Shown piece by piece: positions 27,191 through 35,612 of a stretch of DNA of 64,000 nucleotides (position 1 is the first letter of the stretch; every line of letters begins with the position of its first letter). Origin of the DNA: CAVSWT01 sp963731745 (GTDB taxonomy: Bacteria > Bacteroidota > Ignavibacteria > Ignavibacteriales > Ignavibacteriaceae); assembly GCA_963731745.1 (NCBI GenBank), contig CAVSWT010000008.1, forward strand, positions 62,001 to 126,000. The letters run 5' to 3'. A model generated the notes under the pieces. It was not told the DNA's origin and did not search any database. It saw only the letters and a program-made list of their open reading frames with translations. Position numbers and translations under genes: made by a program.

Positions 27191-28261
27191 TTATTTTGAT
27201 TTTTTATCTTTTGCGGATGTCTTTTCTTTTTCTGCTGTTTCTTCTTTTCCATTTTCTTTTTCTGCAGGTAAAATACCTAGCTTCGTTTTAACTTCTTTGG
27301 AAACCTTGTCGAAAAGAACTGAGTCTTCAACCATCTTTTGTCTAAATTGTTCTCTGCCTTGAAAACGATCTTCATCAAATGTAAACCAGGCGCCGCTTTT
27401 CTTTATTATTCCAAAATTTACCGCCAAATCTAACAAATCACCTGTCTTACTGATACCTTCATTATAAAGTATGTCAAATTCAACTTCTTTAAATGGCGGT
27501 GCAACTTTACTTTTTACAATTTTAACTTTTGTTCTGTTGCCTATTATATCAGTACCATCTTTTATTGCAGCAATTCTTCGAATATCTAACCGAAGAGAAG
27601 CATAAAATTTTAATGCATTACCGCCAGTGGTTGTTTCAGGGTTGCCGAAGAAAACGCCGATTTTACTTCTCAACTGATTTATAAAAATTACAGAAGTTTT
27701 CGATTTTGAAATTGCGCCTGTTAATTTCCTTAATGCTTGCGACATTAATCTAGCTTGAACAGCCATTGTTGCATCTCCCATTTCTCCTTCGATTTCCGAA
27801 CGAGGAACAAGCGCAGCAACTGAATCGATAACAATTACATCTAAAGCATTGCTTCTAACTAAAGTATCTGTAATTTCCAATGCTTGTTCTCCAAAATCAG
27901 GCTGAGAGAGAAGAAGATTTTTGGTATCGACACCAAGCCGTTTTGCATAGTTCACATCAAGTGCATGCTCAGCATCTATAAATGCTGCGAGGCCGCCGGT
28001 TTTTTGTGCTTCGGCAATAATGTGTAAACATAAAGTAGTTTTACCACTTGATTCAGGCCCGTAGATTTCTGTAACTCTACCGCGCGGAACACCGCCAATA
28101 CCTAAAGCATAATCAAGTGATAAAGCTCCGGTGGGAATTGATTCCACTTGATTGATTACACCATCGCCCAATTTCATAATAGAACCTTTGCCGTAAGTCT
28201 TTTCTATCGAGGCTATGGCATCGTCAATTATTTTCATTTTCTGTTCTTTGTCAGAACTCAT
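27191..28261 (-). CDS. recA: Recombinase RecA
   Basis: The strand-exchange ATPase of homologous recombination and SOS control (356 aa). Walker A GPESSGKT is at residues 68-75. The VIDSVAALVPRSEIEGEMGD block, the L2 loop (FFGNPETTTGGNALKFYAS) and FINQLRSKIG are all conserved. The acidic C-terminal tail is unusually Lys/Glu-rich (about 25 residues). Its start overlaps the end of thpR by 4 bp, so expression is from the operon. I saw no clear SOS box directly before it. Confidence 0.98.
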   Translation of the reverse strand: MSSDKEQKMKIIDDAIASIEKTYGKGSIMKLGDGVINQVESIPTGALSLDYALGIGGVPRGRVTEIYGPESSGKTTLCLHIIAEAQKTGGLAAFIDAEHALDVNYAKRLGVDTKNLLLSQPDFGEQALEITDTLVRSNALDVIVIDSVAALVPRSEIEGEMGDATMAVQARLMSQALRKLTGAISKSKTSVIFINQLRSKIGVFFGNPETTTGGNALKFYASLRLDIRRIAAIKDGTDIIGNRTKVKIVKSKVAPPFKEVEFDILYNEGISKTGDLLDLAVNFGIIKKSGAWFTFDEDRFQGREQFRQKMVEDSVLFDKVSKEVKTKLGILPAEKENGKEETAEKEKTSAKDKKSK

Positions 28262-28821
28262 TTTTCCTCCAAATCATTTAATTTATATTTTTTAATTTCA
28301 ATATATCTAGAAGTATCAGAAGACAATTCACTCTTTATGAGAGAAACCTCATTTGAAACAAAATTCAAGGAAGGCAATTTAAAGTTTTCAAAACTATTAA
28401 TGAAATTTTTATCAAGTTTATTTTTGATTCTTAATAATGTTAGATGAGGTTTAAACCTTCTTCTCTCTTTTAATATTCCAAACGGCTCCAATTTATTTTC
28501 AATATTTTCAACTAAAGTGATTATTCGATCATTATTTTGCAACCCAAGCCATAAAATTTTTGGTTGTTCACCTCTATAGAAAAAACCAAAATTAGTAAAA
28601 CTAAGTTTTATTGAATTAAAATTTTCAATAAATAAAAGCGAATCACTAATCCGCTCAACTAAATTTTCTTTAACGTCGCCAATAAATTTTATTGTTAAAT
28701 GAAGTTTTTCAGGTTTCTCCCATTTCAGATTTTTAGGCTCACTTGAAATCTCATTTCTAATTTGAATTATTTCATTAATTATATATTCCGGAATTTTTAA
28801 TGCAACAAACAGCCTAATCAT
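28258..28821 (-). CDS. thpR: RNA 2',3'-cyclic phosphodiesterase
   Basis: A 2H-phosphoesterase (187 aa) of the ThpR/LigT family that opens 2',3'-cyclic phosphates on RNA. The two HxTx motifs are HLTI (His41) and HLTL (His126), at the expected separation. It overlaps cinA by 8 bp upstream and recA by 4 bp downstream. The cinA-thpR-recA order is widespread in bacteria. Confidence 0.93.
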   Translation of the reverse strand: MIRLFVALKIPEYIINEIIQIRNEISSEPKNLKWEKPEKLHLTIKFIGDVKENLVERISDSLLFIENFNSIKLSFTNFGFFYRGEQPKILWLGLQNNDRIITLVENIENKLEPFGILKERRRFKPHLTLLRIKNKLDKNFINSFENFKLPSLNFVSNEVSLIKSELSSDTSRYIEIKKYKLNDLEEK

Positions 28822-30071
28822 CGTACGGAATTCCCAATAAATAACGCCGTAGAGTATCCAAAGCAGCCTGGGCGGTTCGCTGCTTATTCATAATTCTGTC
28901 GTCACCGAACATAAATTTTTTAGCGGTACAAACTTTTTCATCGCATATACCTATATAAACCAAGCCGATAGGTTTTCCGGGTGTAGCGCCAGTTGGCCCC
29001 ATAATTCCGGTTAAAGATAATCCAAGATCAGCTCCGCTTATTGCTTTCACTCCCTCTGCCATCTGCCTCGCAACTTCTATGCTCACTGCACCTTTGTCGG
29101 CAATTACATCTTCATTTACTCTAAGGATTTCAACTTTAGCGGCATTGCTATATGAAACAATTCCTCTTTCGAAATAATCGCTGCTTCCTGAAATATTTGT
29201 AAGCAGATGTGATACATATCCGCCCGTACATGATTCAGCAAGAGCTACTTTAAAACCTCTTTCTTTTAATAATCTGCCGACTGTTTGTTCCAAATCTTCT
29301 TCACCTGTTGCGTAAATAAAACGACCTACTTTGCTGCGGATTTTTTGCTCAATCTCACTTATTTTATTTGCAGCTTCTTCTTCATTTTTACCTTCAACTG
29401 TAAAGCGAAGCTTAACTCCGAAAAGGCTGGGAAGAAAAGCCAACTTTGCACCGTCTAATAACTCATTTAAATCACCAAATTTTTCGAACAACGTAGATTC
29501 TGGAATTCCGGTTGTTTGTAAAACTTTTCTCAATTTAATTGGTGAAATATTTTTCGTCTTTTCACTTAATTTTGGAATAACGAATTCATTCATCATCTCT
29601 TTCATTTCATAAGGAACACCTGGCATCACTACAAATATTTTATCATCCTTTTCAATCCAAATTCCGGGAGCGGTTCCAAGCTTATTGCGAATTGGGATTG
29701 CAATTTTGGGAACAAGAGCTTGGCCCTCATTTACTTTTGTTAATTCCCTGCCTCTTTTCTCGAACATCTTTTTAATATCTTCAAGTATATCTTTGTTTTG
29801 AATTAATTCCGTTTCAAAGAATTTCACTACGCACTGCCTGGTAATATCATCATGAGTCGGCCCTAAACCGCCGGTCACCAAAACAACATCATTGTCATTC
29901 CAGCATCTTTTAAATTCAGCTAAAACTTCGCTCTCTTCATCACCCACAACCGATGTACTCTTAACATCAATCTGAATTTTAATTAATAGATTCTCCTATG
30001 AAGGCTGCATTAGTATTTAGTGTTTGGCCGATCAAAATTTCATCACCAATAGTTATTAAATGAGCTTTCAT
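28814..30071 (-). pseudogene. cinA: CinA-family nicotinamide-nucleotide amidohydrolase, frameshifted near its 5' end
   Basis: From ATG 30071 the protein starts MKAHLITIGDEILIGQTLNT, the exact CinA N-terminal pattern, but meets a TAA about 30 codons later. A second frame resumes at once with KIQIDVKSTSVVGDEE and runs 377 residues through GLGPTHDD, the molybdopterin-binding-like domain, and the C-terminal PncC amidase domain (AESCTGG, GIMGPTGATPGKPIG). The lesion is at about 29981-29993 (one extra base or two missing). All motifs are intact. An assembly error is likely; a downstream internal start would lose the first helix of the COG1058 domain. Confidence 0.85.
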
Positions 30072-30089
30072 TTTCGTCTTTCGTAAAAA

Positions 30090-30551
30090 TTATAAAAAAT
30101 TATTATAGACTATTATTAAAACCTGAACCGTGATTAAACTATAAAATCCAGCCGCAACATCGTCCATCATTATTCCAAGTCCGCCTTTTAAGTCTTCTAA
30201 TTTACCAGCCGGGTATGGTTTAATTATATCAAAGATACGCCAAATTAGAAAAGCTACAAACGACATAATAATTGTCTTTGGCAATAGGATGAGTGAAATC
30301 CACATGCCTACCACTTCATCTATCGTACATTCGGCTGGGTCCTTACCGTATTTAACTTCGAATTTACTTCCAACATAAATTCCATAAAATGTAAAAAGAA
30401 TAATAGCAGGAATCAATATGAATGGTTTTTCAAAACCAGGTATCCAAAAAATGATTAAGCCGGCTAAACTTCCAAATGTACCTGAGGCAAATGGAATGTA
30501 GCCTGTATAAAATCCGGAACCCAAGAGGTTTTCAAAAAAATTAAGTCTCAC
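30090..30551 (-). CDS. pgpA: Phosphatidylglycerophosphatase A
   Basis: The inner-membrane phosphatase that converts phosphatidylglycerophosphate to phosphatidylglycerol (153 aa). The PgpA signature is CTIDEVVGMWISLILLP with its metal-binding acidic residues, plus GGLGIMMDDVAAG near the C-terminus. Three to four membrane helices are evident. It overlaps pgsA by 11 bp, giving consecutive steps of one pathway, and lies 18 bp before cinA. Confidence 0.93.
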   Translation of the reverse strand: MRLNFFENLLGSGFYTGYIPFASGTFGSLAGLIIFWIPGFEKPFILIPAIILFTFYGIYVGSKFEVKYGKDPAECTIDEVVGMWISLILLPKTIIMSFVAFLIWRIFDIIKPYPAGKLEDLKGGLGIMMDDVAAGFYSLITVQVLIIVYNNFL

Positions 30552-31137
30552 GTTTAAGCAATCTCACAATCAAATGACGATTATTGTACAAATAAGTTAC
30601 CCCGGAATGAAAAGTTATTATAGTAATGAAAAGCATTGTAAAAAAAATAAATGTATGGTTTAATAGAATATTAAAGATATCATAATACGAACTATTTAGC
30701 TCCGGCGTTTTACTGCCAACATAAACCACTAACATATAATAAAGGAAAGTCATTTGTATAAATGTTTTCCACTTTGCGTAATAACTTGTTGGAAATGAAA
30801 AATTTTTATAATCAGCATAAGCGCGTAAACTTGTTACAATAAAATCTCGAAGTAAAATTATTACTACCATCCAAAGATCGATCATACCAATAAGTACGAA
30901 TCCAACAAAGGCAGTAGAAGTTAATATTTTATCGGCAAGCGGATCCCAAAATTTTCCCCAGGCAGTAATATAATTAAACTTTCGGGCTAGCCATCCATCA
31001 TACCAATCAGTTAGAGCAGCTATAATGAAAATACCCAAAGAGATTTGCTTAAATAATGGATCATCAGACAGAAAAAAAAAGAGGAATACGGGTGTGAGAA
31101 TTATTCGTAAAACAGTAAGTTGATTGGGTAAAACCAT
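30541..31137 (-). CDS. pgsA: CDP-diacylglycerol-glycerol-3-phosphate 3-phosphatidyltransferase
   Basis: A membrane CDP-alcohol phosphatidyltransferase of 198 aa. The active-site motif runs DWYDGWLAR...G...DPLAD (about residues 43-68), giving the D(x)2DG(x)2AR(x)nG(x)3D(x)3D pattern. It makes phosphatidylglycerophosphate, the substrate of PgpA encoded next. It is 23 bp after the DUF971 gene. Confidence 0.95.
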   Translation of the reverse strand: MVLPNQLTVLRIILTPVFLFFFLSDDPLFKQISLGIFIIAALTDWYDGWLARKFNYITAWGKFWDPLADKILTSTAFVGFVLIGMIDLWMVVIILLRDFIVTSLRAYADYKNFSFPTSYYAKWKTFIQMTFLYYMLVVYVGSKTPELNSSYYDIFNILLNHTFIFFTMLFITIITFHSGVTYLYNNRHLIVRLLKRET

Positions 31138-31160
31138 TTGTCAATAAAGTGAAATTATTT

Positions 31161-31448
31161 TTATGCAAGCTTTCTGAGAAATGTATATTCGTAAATTCCT
31201 GTGTTATGGCCATCTTTCCAAGCCACTGAAATAGCATAACTTCCGACTTGCCGAACATTTTCTATTTTCTTTTGACTTTCGTGAAGTATTGGAATATAAC
31301 TTAAGCTCTGCCTGTCTTTTTGCGCGGCACAGGTTGCACATGGACAATTATTTCTAAGTTTTTCTAATCCAATTCTTGAATGTGTGCCGTCATTCCATTT
31401 TATGTATAAATCTTTTTTATTATCAACTTTAATCAAAATAGGATACAT
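31161..31448 (-). CDS. DUF971 protein (GBBH-like N-terminal domain)
   Basis: The 95-residue protein is the stand-alone form of the DUF971 / gamma-butyrobetaine-hydroxylase N-terminal domain. Its LYIKWNDGTHSRIGLEKLRNNCPCATC (about 13-39) contains the CPCxxC-like zinc motif, and a closing beta-strand segment reads GSYAISVAWKDGHNTGIYEYTFLRKL. Some relatives are linked to iron-sulfur cluster assembly, but the role is not settled. It lies directly against purC (no gap) and 23 bp before pgsA. Confidence 0.87.
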   Translation of the reverse strand: MYPILIKVDNKKDLYIKWNDGTHSRIGLEKLRNNCPCATCAAQKDRQSLSYIPILHESQKKIENVRQVGSYAISVAWKDGHNTGIYEYTFLRKLA

Positions 31449-32345
31449 TTAAGCTAATCTAATCCCGCTTAATTTAAAGAGTGCATCCAGATATTTCTCA
31501 CTGGTCTTCATTATAACCTCTTCCGGAAGATGCGGTGGAGGCGGCTGCTTGTTAAATTTTATGGACAATAAGTAATCACGAACAAACTGCTTGTCGAAAC
31601 TTTCCTGAGATCTTCCCTTTTCGTATTTATCTTTCGGCCAAAAACGTGATGAATCAGGAGTAAGTAATTCATCCACAAGTATAACTTCGTTATTGTAAAA
31701 ACCAAATTCCATTTTTGTATCTGCTATTATAATTCCTTTTTTCAAAGCAAATTCAGATGCGCTTGAATAAATTTTTAATACTGAATTTTTGATTTTTGTG
31801 ACTACATCATTTCCAACTATTTTTTCTGCAGTATCTACTGAAATATTTTCATCGTGTGTCCCAATTTCTGCTTTGGTTGATGGAGTAAATATTGGTTCAG
31901 AAAGTTTTTCTGATTCTTCCAACCCGGATGGCAAACTGATCCCAGAAATTTTTCCAGTTGATTTATAATCATTCCAACCTGAACCGGAAATATAGCCTCT
32001 GACTATACTCTCGAGAGGAATTACTTCAGCTTTTTTTACCAGCATCGATCTATCCTTCAAGTCATCTTGATAAGGTTTACATTCAGACGGGAAATCATTT
32101 ATATCAGTACTTATTAGATGATTTGGTATAATATCTTTTGAAAAATTAAACCAAAACTCTGATATTTTAGTAAGCACCATTCCTTTATAAGGTATGCCCT
32201 GTGACATTATAACATCAAATGCTGATAGACGATCTGTTGAAACTATTAAATAATGCTCACCAACATCATAAATATCTCTTACTTTGCCTTTTTTAACAAG
32301 TTTTAAATTTGGGAAATTTGTTTGTAAAATTATTTTGGGATGCAT
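31449..32345 (-). CDS. purC: Phosphoribosylaminoimidazole-succinocarboxamide synthase
   Basis: The SAICAR synthetase of purine synthesis (298 aa). KKGKVRDIYDVG at the start, SAFDVIMSQGIPYKG, VRGYISGSGWNDY, IADTKMEFG and DELLTPDSSRFWP are all family signatures. The length matches the longer eukaryote-like bacterial form with the extra C-terminal helices (PPPPHLPEEVI). It is the first gene of the eight-gene operon ending at recX. Confidence 0.97.
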   Translation of the reverse strand: MHPKIILQTNFPNLKLVKKGKVRDIYDVGEHYLIVSTDRLSAFDVIMSQGIPYKGMVLTKISEFWFNFSKDIIPNHLISTDINDFPSECKPYQDDLKDRSMLVKKAEVIPLESIVRGYISGSGWNDYKSTGKISGISLPSGLEESEKLSEPIFTPSTKAEIGTHDENISVDTAEKIVGNDVVTKIKNSVLKIYSSASEFALKKGIIIADTKMEFGFYNNEVILVDELLTPDSSRFWPKDKYEKGRSQESFDKQFVRDYLLSIKFNKQPPPPHLPEEVIMKTSEKYLDALFKLSGIRLA

Positions 32346-32589
32346 AAATCTTCTTGAAGTTTATTAGCAAATATAAAAACGTAATCATGATTTAACAATA
32401 AATTCAAAAATTAATTTAACCAGCCCTAAATGCGGAATTAAGCATTTATGAAAATAATATTGAGTGATTTCTCATATCTGCAAAGTTTTTTCTAAAATTA
32501 TTGCAATTTGACGACTTTATATCAATTTGAATTGGTATATATATTGTTTTGTTATACTTGAATGGTTTTTGATTTTTTAAGGAGGTTTT

Positions 32590-32718
32590 ATGCTTTTATT
32601 GAAATTAAAAAATTGGATTCAAGATTATAAGCTTATAGCTTTTATGATATTTGTGTTTTTCGGATGGATAATCCTATACACACTTTATATGTTTTTGATT
32701 TTAATATTTAACTTATAG
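32590..32718 (+). CDS. Small hydrophobic membrane protein (42 aa)
   Basis: A 42-codon ORF starts at ATG 32590 behind an unusually strong ribosome site (AAGGAGG at 32579-32585). Its sequence starts basic (LKLKNWIQDYK) and then forms one long membrane helix (IAFMIFVFFGWIILYTLYMFLILIFNL). The strong Shine-Dalgarno makes it more than a chance ORF. No family is recognised. It is convergent with a Cys-rich small membrane protein 22 bp away. Confidence 0.55.
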   Translation: MLLLKLKNWIQDYKLIAFMIFVFFGWIILYTLYMFLILIFNL

Positions 32719-32740
32719 TTAAAGTTTTACTTAACGATTA

Positions 32741-32911
32741 CTATAATAGTTTGATTATAATAGCCGAAAGAAGAAAAATGGTGATAATGAATGTCGTTAA
32801 AAAGTGGCCGGCTTTTATTCTCCCTTTTTCAATAAAATCTTTTTGAGAACAATAATCGAACGTTCTGCAGCAAACACAAGTATTATAGTTTTGACAGTCA
32901 CAGTTACTCAT
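32741..32911 (-). CDS. Small Cys-rich single-span membrane protein (56 aa)
   Basis: A 56-codon ORF runs from ATG 32911, with GGGGTGAG just upstream, to TAG at 32741. The first 21 residues hold six cysteines (positions 4, 6, 12, 14, 15, 21: NCDC, TCVCC, YC). A short charged linker (KDFIEKGRIK) and one membrane helix at about 37-56 follow. The layout suggests metal or cluster binding, or disulfides, at a membrane surface. No family is recognised. Confidence 0.55.
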   Translation of the reverse strand: MSNCDCQNYNTCVCCRTFDYCSQKDFIEKGRIKAGHFLTTFIITIFLLSAIIIKLL

Positions 32912-33093
32912 TCTCACCCCACAATAAATAATGAAATGAATAGATAGGATTGTAAATTATTGTAAAATAATTTAACATTCAATATTTCTACAAAAATTTA
33001 ATGTAAATAGCTAAAAAAAGCTTCATATTTAATTATTGACTAAGGGATTCCCTAATTGCTATGGAATCAAACTTAAAATAACTTTTACTCACT

Positions 33094-33351
33094 ATGGATA
33101 GAATTTTAATTTCACTTTGGATTTTAGCTCATTGCGTTTTATTATACCTTTCCGGGTATGTAGATAAAATTATGGTGAATGCAAGGAAGCTTCCATATTC
33201 AAATTGGGATGAATTGAGTCAGTATTCAGACAAATTCTTTCCATTCTCAACTTCTGATTTACACCATTATGATATTACAGAATTTCTTGTATATGTTGTG
33301 GGTGGCTTAATCCTTTTTCATATCATCAGAAAATTTTATCAAGTCACTTAA
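33094..33351 (+). CDS. Small two-helix membrane protein, unknown
   Basis: The 85-residue protein has a first membrane segment at about 3-24 (ILISLWILAHCVLLYLSGYV) and a second at about 63-80 (FLVYVVGGLILFHIIRKF). They are separated by a hydrophilic loop rich in aromatic and acidic residues. The coding frame is clean, but the ribosome site is weak. It ends just before the convergent T9SS repeat protein gene. No function can be assigned. Confidence 0.55.
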   Translation: MDRILISLWILAHCVLLYLSGYVDKIMVNARKLPYSNWDELSQYSDKFFPFSTSDLHHYDITEFLVYVVGGLILFHIIRKFYQVT

Positions 33352-33359
33352 AATCTTCT

Positions 33360-34925
33360 CTACTTTAAATAGACCATTTTTTTAGTCTGTACAAACAACC
33401 GACCAGAATTTTTCTGATTTATGTCTGAACCATCAATACGGATTTGAAAAAAATAAACTCCCGAAGCCGCATTCTTGAGTTTTTCCTCAAGGTTGAATTT
33501 GATTCTATAGCTACCTGCAGGCCGATACTCATTAACTAAGGTTGCAACTTCACTTCCTAGTAAATCAAAAATTTTAATGATTTGGAAACCACCTATAGGA
33601 GTTTGCCAGCTTAAAGTGGTGGAAGGATTAAAAGGATTTGGATAGTTATTAAATAATTTGAATTCATTTAAATCTGATAAATTCTTATCAATAGAGGTTA
33701 AAGTACTGTATTCATAAATATTCTTATAATTATTAACCCAGGTAGTATCATCCCATGTTACATAATAGTTTTCAATCAAATTATTGTGTTCATCATAAGC
33801 GTTAAATGTTTTTGCGATATCCATCCAATTTGTACCATTCCAGCTTTGATCGAGCTGGTTAGATAAATAATTGTTATTATACGTATACAATGACTTTGAC
33901 TTGTTATCCCAACTTACACCATTCCAAACTTGTGTTACTTGATCTTTTAAGTTATCGTTATTGTCATAATTATATTTATAGTACTGGCTATTTATCCAAT
34001 CAGTATTCCAAAATTGATAAGTCATTTCAATTACATTTTTGTTCGCATCATAAACTTTAGTGTATTTTGAATTATAAACCCAAATTGAATCTTCCCAAAT
34101 TTGATCAATGATTACCGATTGATTATCATTAGCATCATATTCATAGATAAATCTTGTTGTATTTAACCAAATTGAATCGGCCCACTCTTCATTAGTTAAA
34201 CTTGTTACATTATTATTTTCATAAGTATAAGTTGACAATAAATTATTTTCCCAATGATCGATACTCCAAACCTGAAATCTTTCTTCTAAAAGATTACTGT
34301 TATCATCATACGTATATAGATATTCTCCATTGCTTACCCAATCAAATCCATTCCAATATTCCCATAGCGCTTCTGCTTGTTTATTGTTTTCATCATAAAT
34401 GTATGTGTATCTATCTTTATCTATCCAATCGCTTCCACTCCACTCCTGTATTAATTCTTCGGCTAAATTATTGTTATCATTATAAAAATCTTGATTCCGC
34501 GTAGAATTAATCCAAGTAACGCCATCCCAGGTTTGAAAAATAGTTGCAGTCAATCGTTTATTATTATCAAAATTATAAATATAATTCGTTACATTTATCC
34601 AATTCGTATCACCCCAAGTTTGGTAAGTCTCATTAATCAAATAATATCCATCCTCTAATTTGATCTTATCAGTATTATTTTTTGGAAATAGATTTACATT
34701 ATTAAATCTCTTATTCAGGATAAGCATTTGCGGAAAATCAATCTTACTATCATGAAATAAAAATGCTTTTAATTTTAATCTATCATATCCTTTTAAATCA
34801 GATTTATTTAATTCTATAACTGTTTTGTTGGTGGAATGATTGAATAGAACAGCTTTTGTTAAATTTTGTGGGATAATATTTGTATAAGCAAAACTTATAA
34901 AAAGTATGGTAAAAACTATTTTCAT
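33360..34925 (-). CDS. T9SS-exported protein with 11 aromatic WxxxxW-type repeats
   Basis: The best start is ATG 34925 (AAAAAAGG upstream, signal peptide at once); an ATG at 34976 would put 17 residues before the signal. From there the protein has 521 aa. About eleven tandem repeats of 28-29 residues, each with a core such as QxWNGxxW followed by YxYDxNxN, fill the centre. The end carries NNYPNPFNPSTT and IFDLLGSEVATL, the T9SS type A domain. The repeats recall YD/RHS-like beta strands but with Trp pairs. It is probably a surface adhesin or sugar-binding fibre, which is inference. Confidence 0.8.
   Translation of the reverse strand: MKIVFTILFISFAYTNIIPQNLTKAVLFNHSTNKTVIELNKSDLKGYDRLKLKAFLFHDSKIDFPQMLILNKRFNNVNLFPKNNTDKIKLEDGYYLINETYQTWGDTNWINVTNYIYNFDNNKRLTATIFQTWDGVTWINSTRNQDFYNDNNNLAEELIQEWSGSDWIDKDRYTYIYDENNKQAEALWEYWNGFDWVSNGEYLYTYDDNSNLLEERFQVWSIDHWENNLLSTYTYENNNVTSLTNEEWADSIWLNTTRFIYEYDANDNQSVIIDQIWEDSIWVYNSKYTKVYDANKNVIEMTYQFWNTDWINSQYYKYNYDNNDNLKDQVTQVWNGVSWDNKSKSLYTYNNNYLSNQLDQSWNGTNWMDIAKTFNAYDEHNNLIENYYVTWDDTTWVNNYKNIYEYSTLTSIDKNLSDLNEFKLFNNYPNPFNPSTTLSWQTPIGGFQIIKIFDLLGSEVATLVNEYRPAGSYRIKFNLEEKLKNAASGVYFFQIRIDGSDINQKNSGRLFVQTKKMVYLK
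33665..34634 (-). repeat. Coding tandem repeats (about 29 codons, 11 copies)
   Basis: Within the T9SS protein the pattern QxW..xxW(I/V/D)N....Y.Y(D)(N/D)N(N)N recurs about every 28-29 codons. The copies are diverged at the DNA level, so the repeats are old protein-level duplications rather than a recent DNA array. Confidence 0.75.
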
Positions 34926-35057
34926 CAAAAAGCCTTTTTTCACTTTTAAAATGTCGAGGAAAAAATTTAAAAACATATATATATCTATAACTACTGGATC
35001 ATTTTTTTAAATTTAATAAAAGAACAAAATAAAAACTTTGTTTTAGATAACTAACAT

Positions 35058-35141
35058 TTAAAACAAAAATCCCGCTTCGGTAAGCGGGATTATTTTGTGG
35101 GCAGAGAGGGAATTGAACCCCCGACACAAGGATTTTCAGTC
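35058..35141. repeat. Left att-like direct repeat (tRNA-Phe 3' part plus terminator)
   Basis: This 84-bp segment matches 37081-37164 with a single difference (T35076 versus C37099). It contains the 3' 44 nt of tRNA-Phe (35098-35141, up to the anticodon stem) and the tRNA terminator. Identity stops abruptly on both sides. It marks one end of the 2-kb hipBA island, and the tRNA 5' half is absent, so it is not a functional tRNA. Confidence 0.9.
35064..35091 (-). terminator. Terminator copy, perfect stem
   Basis: AATCCCGCTT (35068-35077) pairs perfectly with AAGCGGGATT (35082-35091); on the minus strand it is followed by TTTTT. This was probably the original terminator of tRNA-Phe before the island separated them. 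The other copy at 37087-37114 has a C-A mismatch in the stem. Confidence 0.75.
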
Positions 35142-35234
35142 TCACTTATTCCATTTTAATTGCTAAAAGTAACTTTCTCTTTTGACATATTCCTCATTAC
35201 ATTCTAAATACTACTTGCTATGTTAATTATTATT

Positions 35235-35288
35235 AATGTTCGCTATATTGTACAAAATATATTATATTTGTTCAATATAATGAACGTT
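35235..35288. promoter_or_regulatory. Probable hipBA operator/promoter (imperfect 54-bp palindrome)
   Basis: The two 27-bp halves (35235-35261 and 35262-35288) match as inverted repeats at about 18 of 27 positions. The strongest outer blocks are AATGTTCGCTATATTG against CAATATAATGAACGTT (13 of 16). A TATATTTG at 35263-35270 region fits a -7 element inside it. HipB-type antitoxins repress their own promoter through such palindromes, and hipB starts 17 bp further on. Confidence 0.6.
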
Positions 35289-35304
35289 GTATTAGGAAAT
35301 AAAT

Positions 35305-35610
35305 ATGTCACAAAATAAAAAGAACAAAATTTTACTTGTATTTGGAGAAAATATCAAACTTGCTCGATTGAGGAGAAAGTTAAGCACTAAGCAAATTGCT
35401 GAAAGGGCAGGAATTAGTCGGACTACTTTATACGAAATAGAAAGAGGCAAACCTAATGTTAGTATCGGTAACTATGCTAAGGTCTTATCTGTACTAGGAT
35501 TGGCAAATGATCTATTGAATGTTGCAAAAGACGATGAACTCGGACGTAAGTTACAGGATGCGAACTTAGTAGTAAAAGAAAGAGCGCCAAAACGAAATTC
35601 TGGGAATTAA
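35305..35610 (+). CDS. hipB: HipB-like antitoxin, XRE-family HTH
   Basis: The 101-residue DNA-binding protein has a helix-turn-helix at about 12-65. The recognition region IAERAGISRTTLYEIERGKPNVSIGNYAKVLSVLGL is typical of XRE/HipB proteins. Its tail is basic and flexible (VVKERAPKRNSGN). It should bind and neutralise HipA and repress the operon. It is 2 bp upstream of hipA. The start is supported by AGGAAA at 35293-35298. Confidence 0.92.
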   Translation: MSQNKKNKILLVFGENIKLARLRRKLSTKQIAERAGISRTTLYEIERGKPNVSIGNYAKVLSVLGLANDLLNVAKDDELGRKLQDANLVVKERAPKRNSGN

Positions 35611-35612
35611 TT

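Noticed and set aside
34202..34504. 100-codon plus-strand frame in the T9SS repeat gene
   Set aside because: Its His/Tyr-rich text is the reverse reading of the Trp/Asn repeats and follows their period.
33665..34634. CRISPR-like or DNA satellite array
   Set aside because: Repeats match only at the amino-acid level, vary in DNA and stay in one coding frame.
35098..35141. A second tRNA-Phe gene
   Set aside because: Only the 3' 44 nt are present; the acceptor 5' strand, D arm and half of the anticodon stem are missing, so it is an att-type remnant.
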